A stretch of 64,000 nucleotides of DNA from Kondoa malvinella (Eukaryota; Basidiomycota; Agaricostilbomycetes; Agaricostilbales; Kondoaceae). The notes beneath the pieces were generated by a model. It made no database searches. It saw nothing but the letters and a program-made list of their open reading frames with translations, and was not told the origin of the DNA. This document shows positions 34,201 through 46,632 of the stretch, one piece after another. A program made the position numbers and the translations under genes. The stretch covers positions 806,001-870,000 of the forward strand of contig BCIM01000006.1 in assembly GCA_039545315.1 (NCBI GenBank), written 5' to 3'. The first letter of the stretch is position 1, and each line of letters opens with the position of its first letter.

Positions 34201-36549
34201 AGGAGGGCAAAGAACGTACCAATCGCAACAGCAGCGAGGGACGACCTTCCGACCAGACGCCACGCAAGTCTGCAGACGAAAGAATACCGGATCGTCCTTC
34301 GACGCTCGTGCAGACGGTCGTCAGACCGCCTGATGGTCAGAGCTTCAAAGTTGAAGATGCGCTTCGGACTAGTGGGAAGCATGCTCACTTCCTTGAACTG
34401 GGCGTTATCCGTACTTTTGACTTTGTCTCGTCGCTTCGTCGCATGGCAGTCATGGTAAAGAAGCTCAAGTCGAAGAGTGTAGAGGTCTATGTCAAAGGTG
34501 CACCTGAGGTCATGACCGACATCTGCGACAAAAACACCTGTAAGCTGCTATGATCTAAGTCGACTGTCATTGGTTGATCCCCGGACAGTGCCGAGCGATT
34601 ACGAGGAACTTCTTGCTTCGTACACTCGACATGGTTTCCGCGTAATTGCAGTAGCAGCCAAAAGCGTACCAGGCTTGAGCTGGATCAAAGCCCAACGTAT
34701 GAAGAGGTAGGGCAAGTCTGTTCGGAAAGTCCAGCGCTGATGTTTCGAGCACAGAGAAGAGGCTGAATCGAATCTTCGCTTCCTTGGCCTGATTGTCTTC
34801 GAAAACAAGCTGAAGCCTGGCACTGCATCGGTCATCCACACCCTCAAGCACGCTCGTATAGGCACACGTATGTGCACCGGCGATAACATACGGACGGCTG
34901 TCTCTGTCGCTCGCGAGTGTGGCATGGTGCCTGAGTTTTCACGAGTCTACATACCCTCTTTCGTTGTTGGCGACCAGATGACAGCCAAGTCGCAACTAGA
35001 GTGGACAGATGTCGAAGATGACAGCTACAAGCTCGACTCGTATGGTCTTATGGTAGGTCGAGCTACTCGGGATCTTGCCTCAGCTCATTCCCATCGCAGC
35101 CCGTTCTACCTGATGCCGACGATAGCGACGACGAGAGCACAGTTAGCGATGGCGAAGCAGATTGGTCCCTTGCCGTCAGCGGTGATGCTTTCCGCTGGAT
35201 TATCGACTATGCTCCGCTCGAAACTCTGCAGCGTGTATGTGACAGAACTTGGACAGATTTGCAGATATGGACTGAGCCACTCTCGCAGATGCTGGTCAAA
35301 AGTTCGATCTTCGCAAGAATGTCGCCTGATGAGAAGCATGAACTGGTAGACCGACTGCAATCGCTCGGTTATACAGTCGGCTTCTGCGGAGACGGAGCAA
35401 ACGACTGTGGTGCTTTGAAGGCTGCGGACGTCGGCCTGTCTCTTTCAGAAGCAGAAGCATCTGTGGCTGCGCCCTTTACAAGTCGTTCACCAGACATTTC
35501 TTGCACACTAGATGTTGTCCGGTCAGTTTGACGCTTTCATGTGTTGAACCTTCAACTGAAGCGATCGTTGAAATTGATAGGGAAGGACGAGCGGCACTCG
35601 TTACAAGTTTCAGCTGCTTCAAATACATGTCGGTGATGTCTAGACTGATTGCAGACTGTGTTTAATGTTTCTCCAGGGCACTCTATTCCCTCATCCAATT
35701 CACTACCGTCACACTCCTGTATTCTATTGCATCATCACTCGGAGATTTCCAGGTCAGTCAATCTACCTTCAGAGTCTGACACCCACTGACGTTTCCCAGT
35801 TTCTCTATATCGACTTATTTATTATTCTACCCATTGCGGTGACCAGTATGTCATCATGTAAATGCTTACGCTCTTGTCTGACAAGCCGTTTTAGTGGGCC
35901 GTACCGCGCCATACCCTAAAATCAACCCCAAAAGACCAACAGCCAACTTGGTATCTAAGCAAGTCCTCTGTTCGCTCGGCGGTCAGGTCTTCATCACCTC
36001 AGGTCTTCAAGCTCTGGTCTATTTCTACGTCAGATCGCAAGATTGGTATCGGCCGCCTCATATCGATCCTCTCAAGCTTCGCATTAAGAACGACGAGAAT
36101 TCGGCGCTTTTCCTCATCTCGTCCTTCCAGTATATTCTGGTCGCTGCTGTCTTCTGCGTTGGACCACCTTACCGCAAGCCGCTCTATACCAATGCCTTGC
36201 TGCTCGCTACACTTTCAGCACTTGGGCTCTTTTCCTTCTACACCCTGTTCGTCACATCAGGCCCCATCTACAAACTCCTCCAACTGGTCAAGCTACCAAG
36301 AGAATTCCACTTAGAGTTGACGCTGTTGGTCATTCTCAATTGTGTACTCAGCTGGGCATGGGAGAAACACGGAGCTGCACCTTTGTAAGCTTTCTGCTGA
36401 TGCTCTTGCGATCCCTACTCATGTCTTGAATCAGCGCCAAATGGATTGGCAAGACGATACGGCGGTATCGTCGCTGGAGGGGAAGGTCGGCGAAAAGTCA
36501 CTCACATGATGGGAAGATGTACAAGGAGATCAGCCGTTCAATGGATTGA
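31297..36549 (+). CDS. YPK9: P5B-type ATPase (Ypk9 / ATP13A2-like)
   Basis: P5B ATPases sit in vacuolar or late endosomal membranes; animal ATP13A2 exports polyamines from the lysosome. A Ser/Asp-rich N-terminus of about 300 residues precedes the first membrane hairpin ([16 protein letters not shown]). The conserved core has [16 protein letters not shown], the [11 protein letters not shown] actuator loop, [17 protein letters not shown] and the phosphorylation site [12 protein letters not shown]. Then come [25 protein letters not shown] and [23 protein letters not shown] in M4 marks P5B rather than P5A. The C-terminal half has six membrane segments. About ten short introns occur; a 16-nt exon at 32945-32960 completes the LHPFYxFQ motif. 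The stop is TGA at 36547-36549. No key residue is missing. Confidence 0.92.
32945..32960 (+). other. 16-nt microexon of the P5B ATPase
   Basis: Lies between an intron ending GACAG and one starting GTGAGC, each about 46-47 nt with a CTGAT/CTGAA branch-like site. Its codons give CLHPFY, joining DE to FQIASIVLW, which restores the conserved P5 segment. Confidence 0.8.
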
Positions 36550-36767
36550 GCTGGTAACTCTTTGTTCCACTATTTTGGACTACGCGTCATGAGAGTGCGC
36601 GCATAGACGCGTCGCCAAACAAAACAGCACAGCTAGAATAGCTCGAGCTTCAGGGACTGCAGGACCACATCGTTTGACTGGCAGTCAGTGCAGTCGGAGC
36701 GACAGGAGCGCCTTCTGTTCTGTGACCCTTCTTAACCTCTTTCACCAGCGACGACTTGGCACAGACG

Positions 36768-39700
36768 ATGCCTAACCACACGGCTCAAGGCTCCCATGAA
36801 CGCGATCCTTTGATTCCCGGACGCCCTAGGAGTCGACCGCCTACAGTTCGCGCTTCCTTGCACCGAGCTTCCAAGAGCTTTTCGAATCTCCTTTCATTTC
36901 ACGACAATGACACTGAGAGCGTGGTCTCCAATCTCTCGCAAGGCTATGATGATGATCTGAAAGCAGAATTGACTGCTGAAGGCTCTGGTACCAGAACATG
37001 GGCGCGGTAAGTCGACACCCTAGCGCACGGTCAACTCGACTCAGGAGGTCCGCAAACAGAAACTTCGAGTCGATAGACTGGCTCAATGACAATGTCAAAG
37101 AAGATGTCCGTAAGCGCAAACTGCGTGCTATGCCAGGTCTCCGCGGACGACTTGCCAACGCTCAAGACCGATTGAGCGGCTGGGTCGTTGTGACTCTTGT
37201 CGGATTCATTACAGCCTGCATTGCCTACTGCATCATCACGTCAGAACGGTGGCTCTTTGATGTCAAGGAAGGCTACTGCACAACTAATTGGCGAAGAACG
37301 CGGGGCACCTGCTGCAATCCTCACGCACCGCAGACGCCTGACAAAGCCTTATCTTCGCTCTTCGTTTCTCATCATCTCACTGGATGGTCAGCTCATGAGA
37401 TTGTGGCTTGTCCTGACTGGCGAACCTGGAGTGAGATCTTTGCTGGGTCAAAAGCTGGCCAAGGCGATAGCTATTGGATCGACTACGCTGCCGTCGTCGT
37501 TCTGGCAGTGCGTAGAGCTCAACACAATTTAAAACTACTTTTTGATGCCTCTCACAGGTCATATTTGCTACTGTCAGCTCGCTCATGACCGTCTACCTCA
37601 CCTCGTCAGAATCTGTCAACTCTGCTAAGGATCGTCTTCACTCAATGGAGTCGGAACCGTCTACTCCCTCGTCTTCTCAGCAGAACTTTCCAACAAAGCC
37701 TGCGGAAGACGAGAAAGCTACGCGTCCTCCTCGCGCAGTCATGTATTACGCCGGCGGATCTGGCATCCCCGAAGTGAAATCAGTGTAAGGCGTCTTCCTC
37801 CTGCAACGGCCTTTCTGAGCCTGCTATAGATTGGGCGGCTTTGTGATCAGAGGCTATCTCGGTGCTTGGACTTTGGGCGTAAAAGGTGTCGGTCTAGCTT
37901 TCAGCGTTGCCAGTGGTCTATCCTTGGGCAAAGAAGGACCGTGAGTGACCTTGTTCCCGTACCCGGTGTATGCTGAGCGAATGTAGATTCGTCCATCTGG
38001 CTTGCTGTGTGGCCAACTTGACGACTCGGTTCTTCTCAAAGTATGACATGAACGAGGCTAAGAGGCGTGAGGTCAGTACCTGCATTTGTTTGCACTTGAT
38101 CCAACTGAAGAAGGAGTACAGATTCTCTCTGCGGCTTGTGCTGCTGGTGTTGTGAGTCTCACTCCCGAGATGCGGGTCATGCTGATGTTACGCAAGGCTG
38201 TGTCCTTTGGCGCTCCAGTGGGCGGTGTCCTGTTCTCTCTCGAAGAGACATCTTACTACTTTCCGCCAAAAGTGAGCGACATCAATTTTTTGTCTGCAGT
38301 GATTGACCCGTTCGTCAGACTATCATTCGATCCTTCTTCTGCGCTATCGTAAGCTCCCTGATATAGCACAGGATCGCGCTTATTGTACAACAGATAGCAG
38401 CCCTGACTCTGAAAGCCTTTGATCCATTCGGTAATGGTCAGATCGTCCTCTTCCAAGTCACCTATGACCGAGACACAAACTCCCTTGAGCTTTTGGGATT
38501 CATATTCTTAGGGATTTTTGGTGGCATCTACGGTAAGTGCTTCAACTGCTGCGTTCTCTCAATATCTCATACTGGCCGACAGGTGCGCTCTTTTGCAAGG
38601 GCAATCTCGCTTGGGCTTCTCAAGTCCGTGCCAAGACCTGGATGAAGAGACATCCTGTTTGGGAAGTTGTCATGATCGTGCTCATCACTGTTGTGGTCTC
38701 CTTCTTCAACCCCTATACCAGGATGGGAGGAACCGAGCTGGTCGCCGAAATGTTCACTGTAAGCTTTTCAGCGGATCAGAAAGAGATCTACCCATGCCGT
38801 GTAGGAATGCCGCCCAGGAAGCTCAAACGAGTCGAAGGACCTCTGCATCAATTCGTCAAAGCTACTCTGGCCTCTCTTGCGCTCGCTTCTGACCGCAATG
38901 TGCCTCAAAGCTCTTTTGACTGTCGTTACGTTTGGCATCAAGCTCCCTGCCGGGTGCGTCGAGCTTGCACGTAAGACGAGGAGCAGCTAACACTTTGGCA
39001 GAATCTTCATCCCGACTCTGGCCGTTGGCGCCCTATTCGGTCGGGTCGTCGGACTTCTGGTCGAGCTTATGTATGAAAAGCACTCGAATTGGGCGGTCTT
39101 TGCCCACTGCTCAGCCCATACAAACCCGGATTTGCTCTTTGGCGAACGATGTAAGCCTCGAAGCATACGTTGAGATCCGTCTCACCAGTATGCTTCTTCT
39201 TCTTACAGGTATCATTCCAGGCAGTCAGTAGTGATCTTCAGTAATTAAATTAGCTGGCTGACGATGTGCTAGTTTGGGCGATGGTTGGAGCAGCTGCCAC
39301 ATTGGCTGGCGTCACACGAACTACGGTGTCTTTGGCTGTCATTGTGAGTCGCAACACCGTACGCATAGATTGCGTTCAGGCTAAGCGTACTTGATAACAG
39401 GTTTTTGAATTGACCTCAACTTTGAAGTGAGCTCATTCCTTTGCTCGCCAGTAGTTCACATTTTGAAGCAATTATTTGCAGCTATGTCGTTGTGAGTACA
39501 TCTATCAAGTATAGTGCTGTCTGACTGAATGCCGTAGCCGGTGATGCTGTCCGTTCTAGTCGCCAAGACTGTAGCCGACGCAATAGAGGCAAATTCCATT
39601 TATGATCTGGTTCTGACGTGAGCCATGTCTTGCTACAGCTCTCAGCGCTCTGACCTTTGTTGGCACAGCTTCTCTCGACTTCCATACCTCGACTCGAAAG

Positions 39701-40393
39701 CTGAAGTAGTCCATTGCGCTCGACCTGGCGATGTGATGGACCGCAATGCACCTGCGATCCACCTGGATGACGACAATACCTTGGCTTCACTTAAGCAAAA
39801 GCTCATCGAAACGGAAAACTCTGCCCAAGCCCAAGGCTTCCCCGTCCTTCGCTCGATACCTGGATCCAACTCTAGTCGCTTGGTGGGTTATCTGGGCTTG
39901 AAGGAACTGGCGTTCTCTCTGGCGAAAAATCGAAGCGACCCGACCACTCCAGTCACTTTCCACTTGGGTTTGGGCGAAGATGGACCTTTGACGGCGAGCA
40001 GCTGCGACTTCGGTCATCTGGTAGATGTCAGTCCAGTCGTTGTTACGCTCAGATCGCCTATGGAGGTACTACAAGAGCTGATGGTCAAGGTAAGGCCGAT
40101 CTCTGTCCCGACCTTGTCAGCTATTGACAGGAATTTCAGCTTGGAGTAAAGCAACTAATCGTACTGGATGAGCAGTACAGCTATGCAGGAACGATCAGTA
40201 AAGAGGCATGGATGGGCTGTAAGTAGTCGTCCCAGTCCATTGTTTTCACCTTGCTGACCAAAGTCTTGTATAGATCTACAATGTGAGCATTCTGCCTAGA
40301 TCATATGCAAGGCTAACTCGCGGTACAGATGCCGAGAAGAACCATCTCAAGCACGGTCATGCCGGTTATGATCGCGAATCACACGTTGCTTAA
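36768..40393 (+). CDS. GEF1: CLC-family chloride/proton antiporter (Gef1 / CLC-3 type)
   Basis: Endosomal/Golgi CLC proteins exchange chloride for protons and support acidification; yeast Gef1 also affects copper and iron handling. The cytosolic N-terminus includes [24 protein letters not shown] residues. The pore signatures follow in order: [22 protein letters not shown] with the gating Glu, [18 protein letters not shown] with the proton Glu, and [18 protein letters not shown]. Both glutamates mean an exchanger rather than a channel. Two CBS domains occupy the end ([20 protein letters not shown] and [20 protein letters not shown]). At least ten introns interrupt it. A 9-nt exon lies at 40274-40282, and the last exon ends DRESHVA with TAA at 40391-40393. 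It lies 220 nt downstream of the P5B gene. Confidence 0.92.
40274..40282 (+). other. 9-nt microexon of the CLC gene
   Basis: ATCTACAAT sits between an intron of about 55 nt ending GTATAG and a 46-nt intron GTGAGC...GTACAG. Both introns have good branch-like sites (GCTGACC, GCTAACT). The join keeps frame into the last exon. Confidence 0.65.
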
Positions 40394-40495
40394 GCTCGAC
40401 AATCACTCGCAACTCTTCGTTCACGCAGGATTCCCTTCACGGTATTATCATCATTTTGTGACCACCTATTTCATGCATATAACATGCAAACTGGA

Positions 40496-41364
40496 TCATG
40501 CGGGGAAGAACTTCACTCCCTGTCCGTCTCCATCATCTTCAGTAGAGCCCTTGAACACTTGCGCCCGACCAGTCTTGGCCAGATGAGCCATGGCCTGACG
40601 CAGAATCGGATACGGTAGGTCGCGAAATTCTGCAAGGCGTATAAGCCGTCGCCTAAGAGCGCATGAAGAAAGACTGACCTGTTGTGTGAGCCAAATCGCC
40701 GCCCGTCGTCAATTCGTAAAATGTCAATATAGAATTGAGCATCCCTTGCTCCGATATCTGTATATACAGACTCAATACATCAGACTGACTGTATGTCTGA
40801 GCACTTACCCAAGTATATATGACTTCAGCCCATTCTTCAGGCTTGCGAAAGTAGACAAAGCAACCCGCTGGAAGCGGAGCCTTCTGCGTTATTGGTGGAT
40901 CATAAGCTACAGAGCCTGCTCGTATAGCCCATTGAGCATTAGGCGAAGGGTATGAGCAGTGATGGACTGACCTGATTGCGCGAGCATGGCGATGATCTCG
41001 CTCTGAAACGTCGCATCCACGCCTCCTACCGATGCATCATGAGTCGCATGTCGATAGCAAGACCAAGCAGACGAACGATCTATCTCCTTGTTCCGCCATA
41101 ACTCATGCGCCAAACTACCTTGACCCAAATCGAGCCTGAAGACTCGGTGATATCTACAGTAGCTCAAGACCAATTGAGACCATTGTGCAAGCTGTGTAGC
41201 AAGAGTAGTAGCCTTGGGCTGTCGTCTGCACACGAGGCTCAGATGCTTGAAAATCGAAACTTGAATCTAGCATACGTGAAGAAGGGAGGGAAAGAATAGA
41301 CTGCTGGGTATTGGAAGCCTGACGGTAGAGTCACTATCGGCAGACTTTGAAGGGCTTCTGTCAT
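40496..41364 (-). CDS. VPS25: ESCRT-II subunit Vps25
   Basis: Vps25 is the winged-helix ESCRT-II subunit that recruits Vps20 during sorting of membrane proteins into multivesicular bodies. On the minus strand it starts MTEALQSLPIVTLPSGFQYP at 41364, followed by VYSFPPFFTRQPK, the conserved PPF opening. Next is QLAQWSQLVLSYCRYHRVFR and a short intron, then ATFQSEIIAMLAQSG. After more introns come FVYFRKPEEWAEVIYTW, TFYELTTGGDL and ILRQAMAHLAKTGRAQVFKG. It ends GQGVKFFPA with TGA at 40496-40498. These match the two winged-helix domains. Length is about 195 residues, normal for the family. It converges with the CLC gene (about 100 nt between stops). Confidence 0.9.
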
Positions 41365-41489
41365 AGCATGCTGTCCGTAGTGCAAACCAAGCGACAAGCG
41401 AGAACTGAAGGAATTTCAAGGGAACTGTATGAACAGTGAACTGAATGCAGTAGAAATACAATAGTGCTACAGTGAAAATATCTATGTCT

Positions 41490-44400
41490 CTAGAGCATGA
41501 GCTTGCCAACGTCCTCTTCGTCCAGCAGCAGATTGGCAACATCTGCATTGCTAGCCCCACCCGCGACGTCGTCCGCCTTGAGTGGTGCGTCAGTGCCTAT
41601 GGAGGCCTCTTCCTTGCCGCGAACGAATAATGATTGACCGGAAGCTGCTTGTGCGTGGACAATGCGAGATTCCACGCTCTCGTTCACGAACTGGGAAGCC
41701 TCGTCAGATCGATTGGTGCGAAAGAAACGCAGGCATACATATTGAAAGACATCTGTGACTTCAGTCTGACCGATTCGATGTATACGGCCAACGGCTTGCT
41801 GCTCTATCGAAGGGTTCAAGAGCGGTTCGAAGCTGCAAAGAAAAGATTCTCAGCGCATACAAGCGATATCTCGTATAAGACGTACAAGATGACGGTCTTT
41901 GCAGCGATAAGGTTGAGGCCTGCCGCGCTGGATTGCGCGTTCAGAATGAAGACGGCGGCTTCAGGGTCGTTGGCAAATTTGGTGACGGCCTCGCTTCGCT
42001 TGCCCTTATCAAGACGCACAAAGCCGATCCCTGCCTCTGCCAATGCTGCCATACACACCTGCTCATTATCAGATAGCTTTTGGAAAGAAGTACACAGCCT
42101 GACCTCGAGACCGGCTGCCCATGCTGAAAAGAGAAGGACCTTGGCATCGCTTTCAACTGGTCGCAGACGCACAATATGCTTTACAATCGTGTCAATCTTT
42201 ACACCGACTGGTTGAGCGCCATGGTGGATCGCTTGGATTTGTGCCAATTCTTCTGATGGCATGTAGACCAGATCTGAGGCTGAGCCTTGAGAACTCTGGG
42301 TGACATTTGCAGCGGTAGTCTTGAGCTGGCGGTCCTGCTCAACCTGCAGTTCACCGCTTGTACGGACTGCCAATAGAGGTTAGAGAATTTGACCAAAGTG
42401 AGCAGGTAAACCCCACCCTTGAAATAGCTGTCGTTGGGAATCCGACTCTTGCATAGCGGACATGTTCTGCTTGCGCGGAACCATTGCATCAGACACTTGC
42501 GGCAGAAGATGTGACCGCAAGCAGTTAAAATGCCTGTTGAAGAATGAGCTAGACATCAGAAGATAACTCGGTTGAGCACACCTGCTTTCTGTATAGCTTC
42601 GTCGCAGATTGTGCATACGGCACTTTCGCTATTTTGTGACGCCAAAGATCCAAGCTGATCGACGCGGCTTTAGCTGTTTCATCAGAGCAGAGAATCAAGG
42701 GCGTACGTAAACACCTTGCGACCGAAGCTGAGCTGCCTTCCGCGTGTTCTCACCTATGACTTATTAGTGCAGCTCTCGGATCGGATGGCTTGACAGCACC
42801 TTCTTCCTCTTCACAGCGTTTTATTTCTCCTGCAAATGTCTTTGTCTTGCTTTCCGCAATGTTAAAGTCGCCAACCGAATCTGACACAGCTTGCAGGCGA
42901 ACGAAATATTGGAATCTGGTGGTAGCCAAGGGATCGATATCACGATCCAGCTCTTTTTCCATCGCTGTGCAGCCCTCTGATACAGAGCTATGATTTTAGC
43001 TGATTATCAGAGAAGCGTTCTGGTACAAACCATCGGCATTGTGTAGCTAGTTGCGCCAAGCTCAGCCGAAGTCCGAGATTGAGATTGTTACTTACAGCTT
43101 TCTCAATAATATCGGTATCCGTTGAGCGCAGGCTGCCAAATGCCAGACTTTGCAGCACCCGCTTGACTTGAATCGTTCCGCCACCCCTGGCTGCCACACG
43201 AACTCGCAAGAGATCGAAGAAGAGAGCTGCTCCAGGATCATCGGGATCAATGATAAAATTCTTGGTTGAGCCAGTGTCCAGCAGCTTCTTAAACTTGCTT
43301 TGCCCTTGCTGACGTATCGAAAGGCCAACAGCCGACGAGAACTCGTCTGCCAGTACACTCCGACGACCAGTCAAAAGCTCGCGTATATCCGCCAAAATTT
43401 GCTTATAGAAATCTAAGTAAAGGTCGATCGTTTCCTGAGTCGCAGCCTGGGTTCCGTAGTAGGCATCTGCTTCTTCCAGTGCGATATCTTCATCTTTGAC
43501 TGACCGGCAGAGCATATTCAGCAACTCTTGTCGCCATTTGATCGCTACTGCAGAGAGCTTGTCTAGCTGACTGATGCCGCCGACAAGCTCTTTGCTGGAA
43601 TTGCATGCAATGCTGCATTTGTACGCAGACTACATGGTATGAGAAATGGTCCGAGCGCAATCGGTAGAACCATACCTGTAGTTGCTTGATCCGCCGATCC
43701 ATGGCCTCTCTCGAAGACTGATTACGAGCGACTTCGCGATCGAAGGCGGCTTTCTCACTCGCTAGCATCTGCCCCTTCGTAAGCTCCTCGCTACACAATT
43801 GGACAGGAAGACATTTACCTGATTTCGCACCCTTTCTGCTTCATCATATGATGCAACTTCTTGCTCGCCAAACGTGCTGCCCATTGTGAAGAGAGCATTG
43901 CCCTTGTAGAACTGAGCAGAATGAAGTAGTAAGGAGCATTCGTACTTGGCTGACTTTTCCTGTTTGACAGCGAAAATCAAGACTGAACACGCCTGTTAGG
44001 AGAAAGCGAACATTGGTTGTAGAAGCCTCGGGATCCACTTCTACTACTTCTGAGGTGTTAGGAGCAGTGGCAACGAGCAAAGCCTTGATCTCTGCAATAG
44101 CGAGATCGAAAATCACAATAGATCGTTCGAGACCTTCGCAGTCTTCCTGAAACAAGCCCATTCAGATCATTCCAAGAGCAAAAAGAGATGAACGAACGCG
44201 ATCTCGTGACAAAAGATGGCCTCGTCGGACCATTGCTGCAACACGAGCTCGGGCATTGGTGTGCTGTTGAGATTTGTTCTCTTTGATCATGTGCTGTAAG
44301 GTTTGTTGAAGCGTTTGAATCTGCTTTGGACCAGCTGAAGACCTCTCTTAGCTATAGGCGATAACAAGAAGGCAGCAAACTGACTAGTGGTATCCGAGAC

Positions 44401-46495
44401 TATAGGCGGTAAACTGCACGTCTGTCTCAAGACGGTTAGCCAGTGCAACTGACGACGTTAGCATGACTTCTATCGCAAGTATGTTTTTACTGGACGCACT
44501 ATTTTGTGCCTGCTAACAGGTTGCTTTTCGCCGAATCGATCGACTTCTTGTCTGGTCAGATCCACTATTGCCTCAGTGTATTGATCTATTCTGCTACATT
44601 AGCATCATGACTAGGGCTACATTGCTCAGGGCGTACTCGTATACCGCACTCTCTCAACTGGATCCTGCGTGACCTGAACGAGGTGGAAGCGCTGTTTCGG
44701 CACGCTCAATTCCGCCGAAACAGCATCTTTTGTTGTTCTGATGCAGAGTTGGTCTAGCAAGCTTTGCAGAACAGGCAATCGAGAGGGAAGTAGCAGTTGC
44801 TGGCACATTGTTTTCTCGATGTCTGATGGCCAGAGTTGCAGGAAACCTAATAGCGGACGTAGGTCTTGGATCGATTTCTGCAGAGGCGTGCCTGACAACG
44901 CGAAAGAGAACTTGCGATGAAGTGTAGAGGCGACTTCCTGTAGATACCTCTACTCAGCTGCATGCTCGAAAAGGGAGTGCAACAGACGTACAGAGCTTTG
45001 CGAAGCCGAAGAGCCCATCATCTGAACTTCATCCATACCTGTCGGACCAGACTTAGCGGACTGACTGAAGCTGAGGACGGACAGACATACAGATACGCAA
45101 CCATTCGATTTGACAGAGCGGACTTCTACGCAATTCCTTGGTCCCAGTTCTCAATTGACGCTCTTGTTGAGGTCGGGAGTAGTAGACCTCTTTAGCCAGA
45201 ACATCGAACGAGCACAAGATCACATCATAGCGCAACAACCTTTGCACCTCTTCATCGGACTTGATCTTTGCGGATTCTAGCTTGGCGACACCCTAATGCG
45301 AACACTTAGTGAATGTGATATAGAAAAGACAGACATACGGTATAAACATGAGTGCGTAGGGAAGGAGCATGTCGCGCAAATTCAGCCACCCATTGATTAA
45401 TGATTGTAGGCGGACAGAGGATCAAAGTGAGCGAGCTGGGTTGGATGTCAATCTGTAGACGAGGATCACGAAAAGTCGGAAGAAGGTGTCTGTTTGGTTG
45501 CCGATCTGATAGAGCAGTTTAGCGCTTGTGTATGAATCGATCAAGATTGCTCACGCAAAGAGATCAAGGCGATGATTTCGACTGTTTTCCCCAGCTGTTA
45601 GGTACTCAGTACATATTTCTACATTCAGCGTAGGCGAACTGACACCCATCTCTTCCAGCAGCATGCCTCTGCCAGTAACTCCAGCCGGTTCTCTCAAGCT
45701 CACATTGCCGAACAAGCTATCAATCCACAACTTTCCTTCCTCCTCTTCCCCGCCTTGACTCGAGACCGATCGCCAGAGTGGATTAGAAGGAAGCTGATCA
45801 TTCGGTAACGGTTGAATTTGTAGATGCGCATTAAGGTGCACGCCTTCTTTACTGAGCAGCCAGGAGACCGAAGCGCTCTGGAATGGCAGCAAAGTACATT
45901 CCGGCATTGTTTCGATATGCGTTATCACTCCTTCAGGTCTTGGAGGCGGTCGACTGAGCATTTGATAAAAATCAGGTATGGAAACCGATTTGGCAGGGCC
46001 GGCATCTTCAGGTAAAGGGAACAGTAGGTCGATCAGAGCGGCTCGCGCTGACAGAGCTCGTTTGGACAAGCGTGCAGAGATGAGTGATTCTTTCAAGTTG
46101 ACGTGAATACTAGCGAGCAAACACCCGTCACGTAGACTGCCGTGGAGGGAGCAGTCGACATGTGCCTTCAGGTCTGTGTGCCTTGCAGCTCGTATAACGT
46201 TCGCAAGAGCTAGATTTGCATGATCGGGTACTTGTGCAGTATAGCGTATGTCAGTTGAGCTATCAGTCGCTTCTACGAGAACGCAAGCATCGGTCGATTG
46301 GTTGTTTGTCAATTTGATGTCCTTCAAATTGCTTTGAGCTAGCAAGCCTTCGCCTCTGATAGGCCATTCTCGAACAGCGCGAAAGACAACAGGCGAAGCT
46401 TCTGTACGAGCTCGTTTGCGAGATGGACCAGCTTGAACCTCTTCGCTTGCTTGACGCTTCACCGCTGCTAGATCTGATTGTGCTGGCCAGTCCAT
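41490..46495 (-). CDS. IRC20: SNF2-helicase/RING protein, Irc20/SHPRH-like
   Basis: Irc20/SHPRH proteins are SNF2 ATPases with a RING E3 inserted between the helicase lobes and act in genome maintenance, probably on chromatin. On the minus strand it starts MDWPAQSDLAAVKRQASEEV at 46495. The ATP-binding loop LLEEMGLGKTVEIIALISL forms across an intron near 45600-45650. Walker B is RICMDEVQMM (DEVQ, as in yeast Irc20), then FALSGTPLQKSIQDLRPLLG. The RING near 42450-42620 reads CTICDEAIQ and ACGHIFCRKCLMQW, then CPLCKSR. Lobe 2 has KVLLFSAWA, LNAQSSAAGLNL and EQQAVGRIHRIGQT. The end is LLLDEEDVGKLML at 41490. All catalytic motifs are present. Internal exon joins between 43000 and 45000 are approximate. 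Confidence 0.88.
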
Positions 46496-46632
46496 GCTGC
46501 CTTGCCCAAGCAGGAGTACAAGTCGCTCAGCCTTTGATCACCAGTAGCCTCGAGACAGATGGGCAGATGTTGTTCCAGGTCAACCAAAGAAGAATAGCGA
46601 CCTGATCCGAGTTTCAAGCGCATAGCAGCGAG

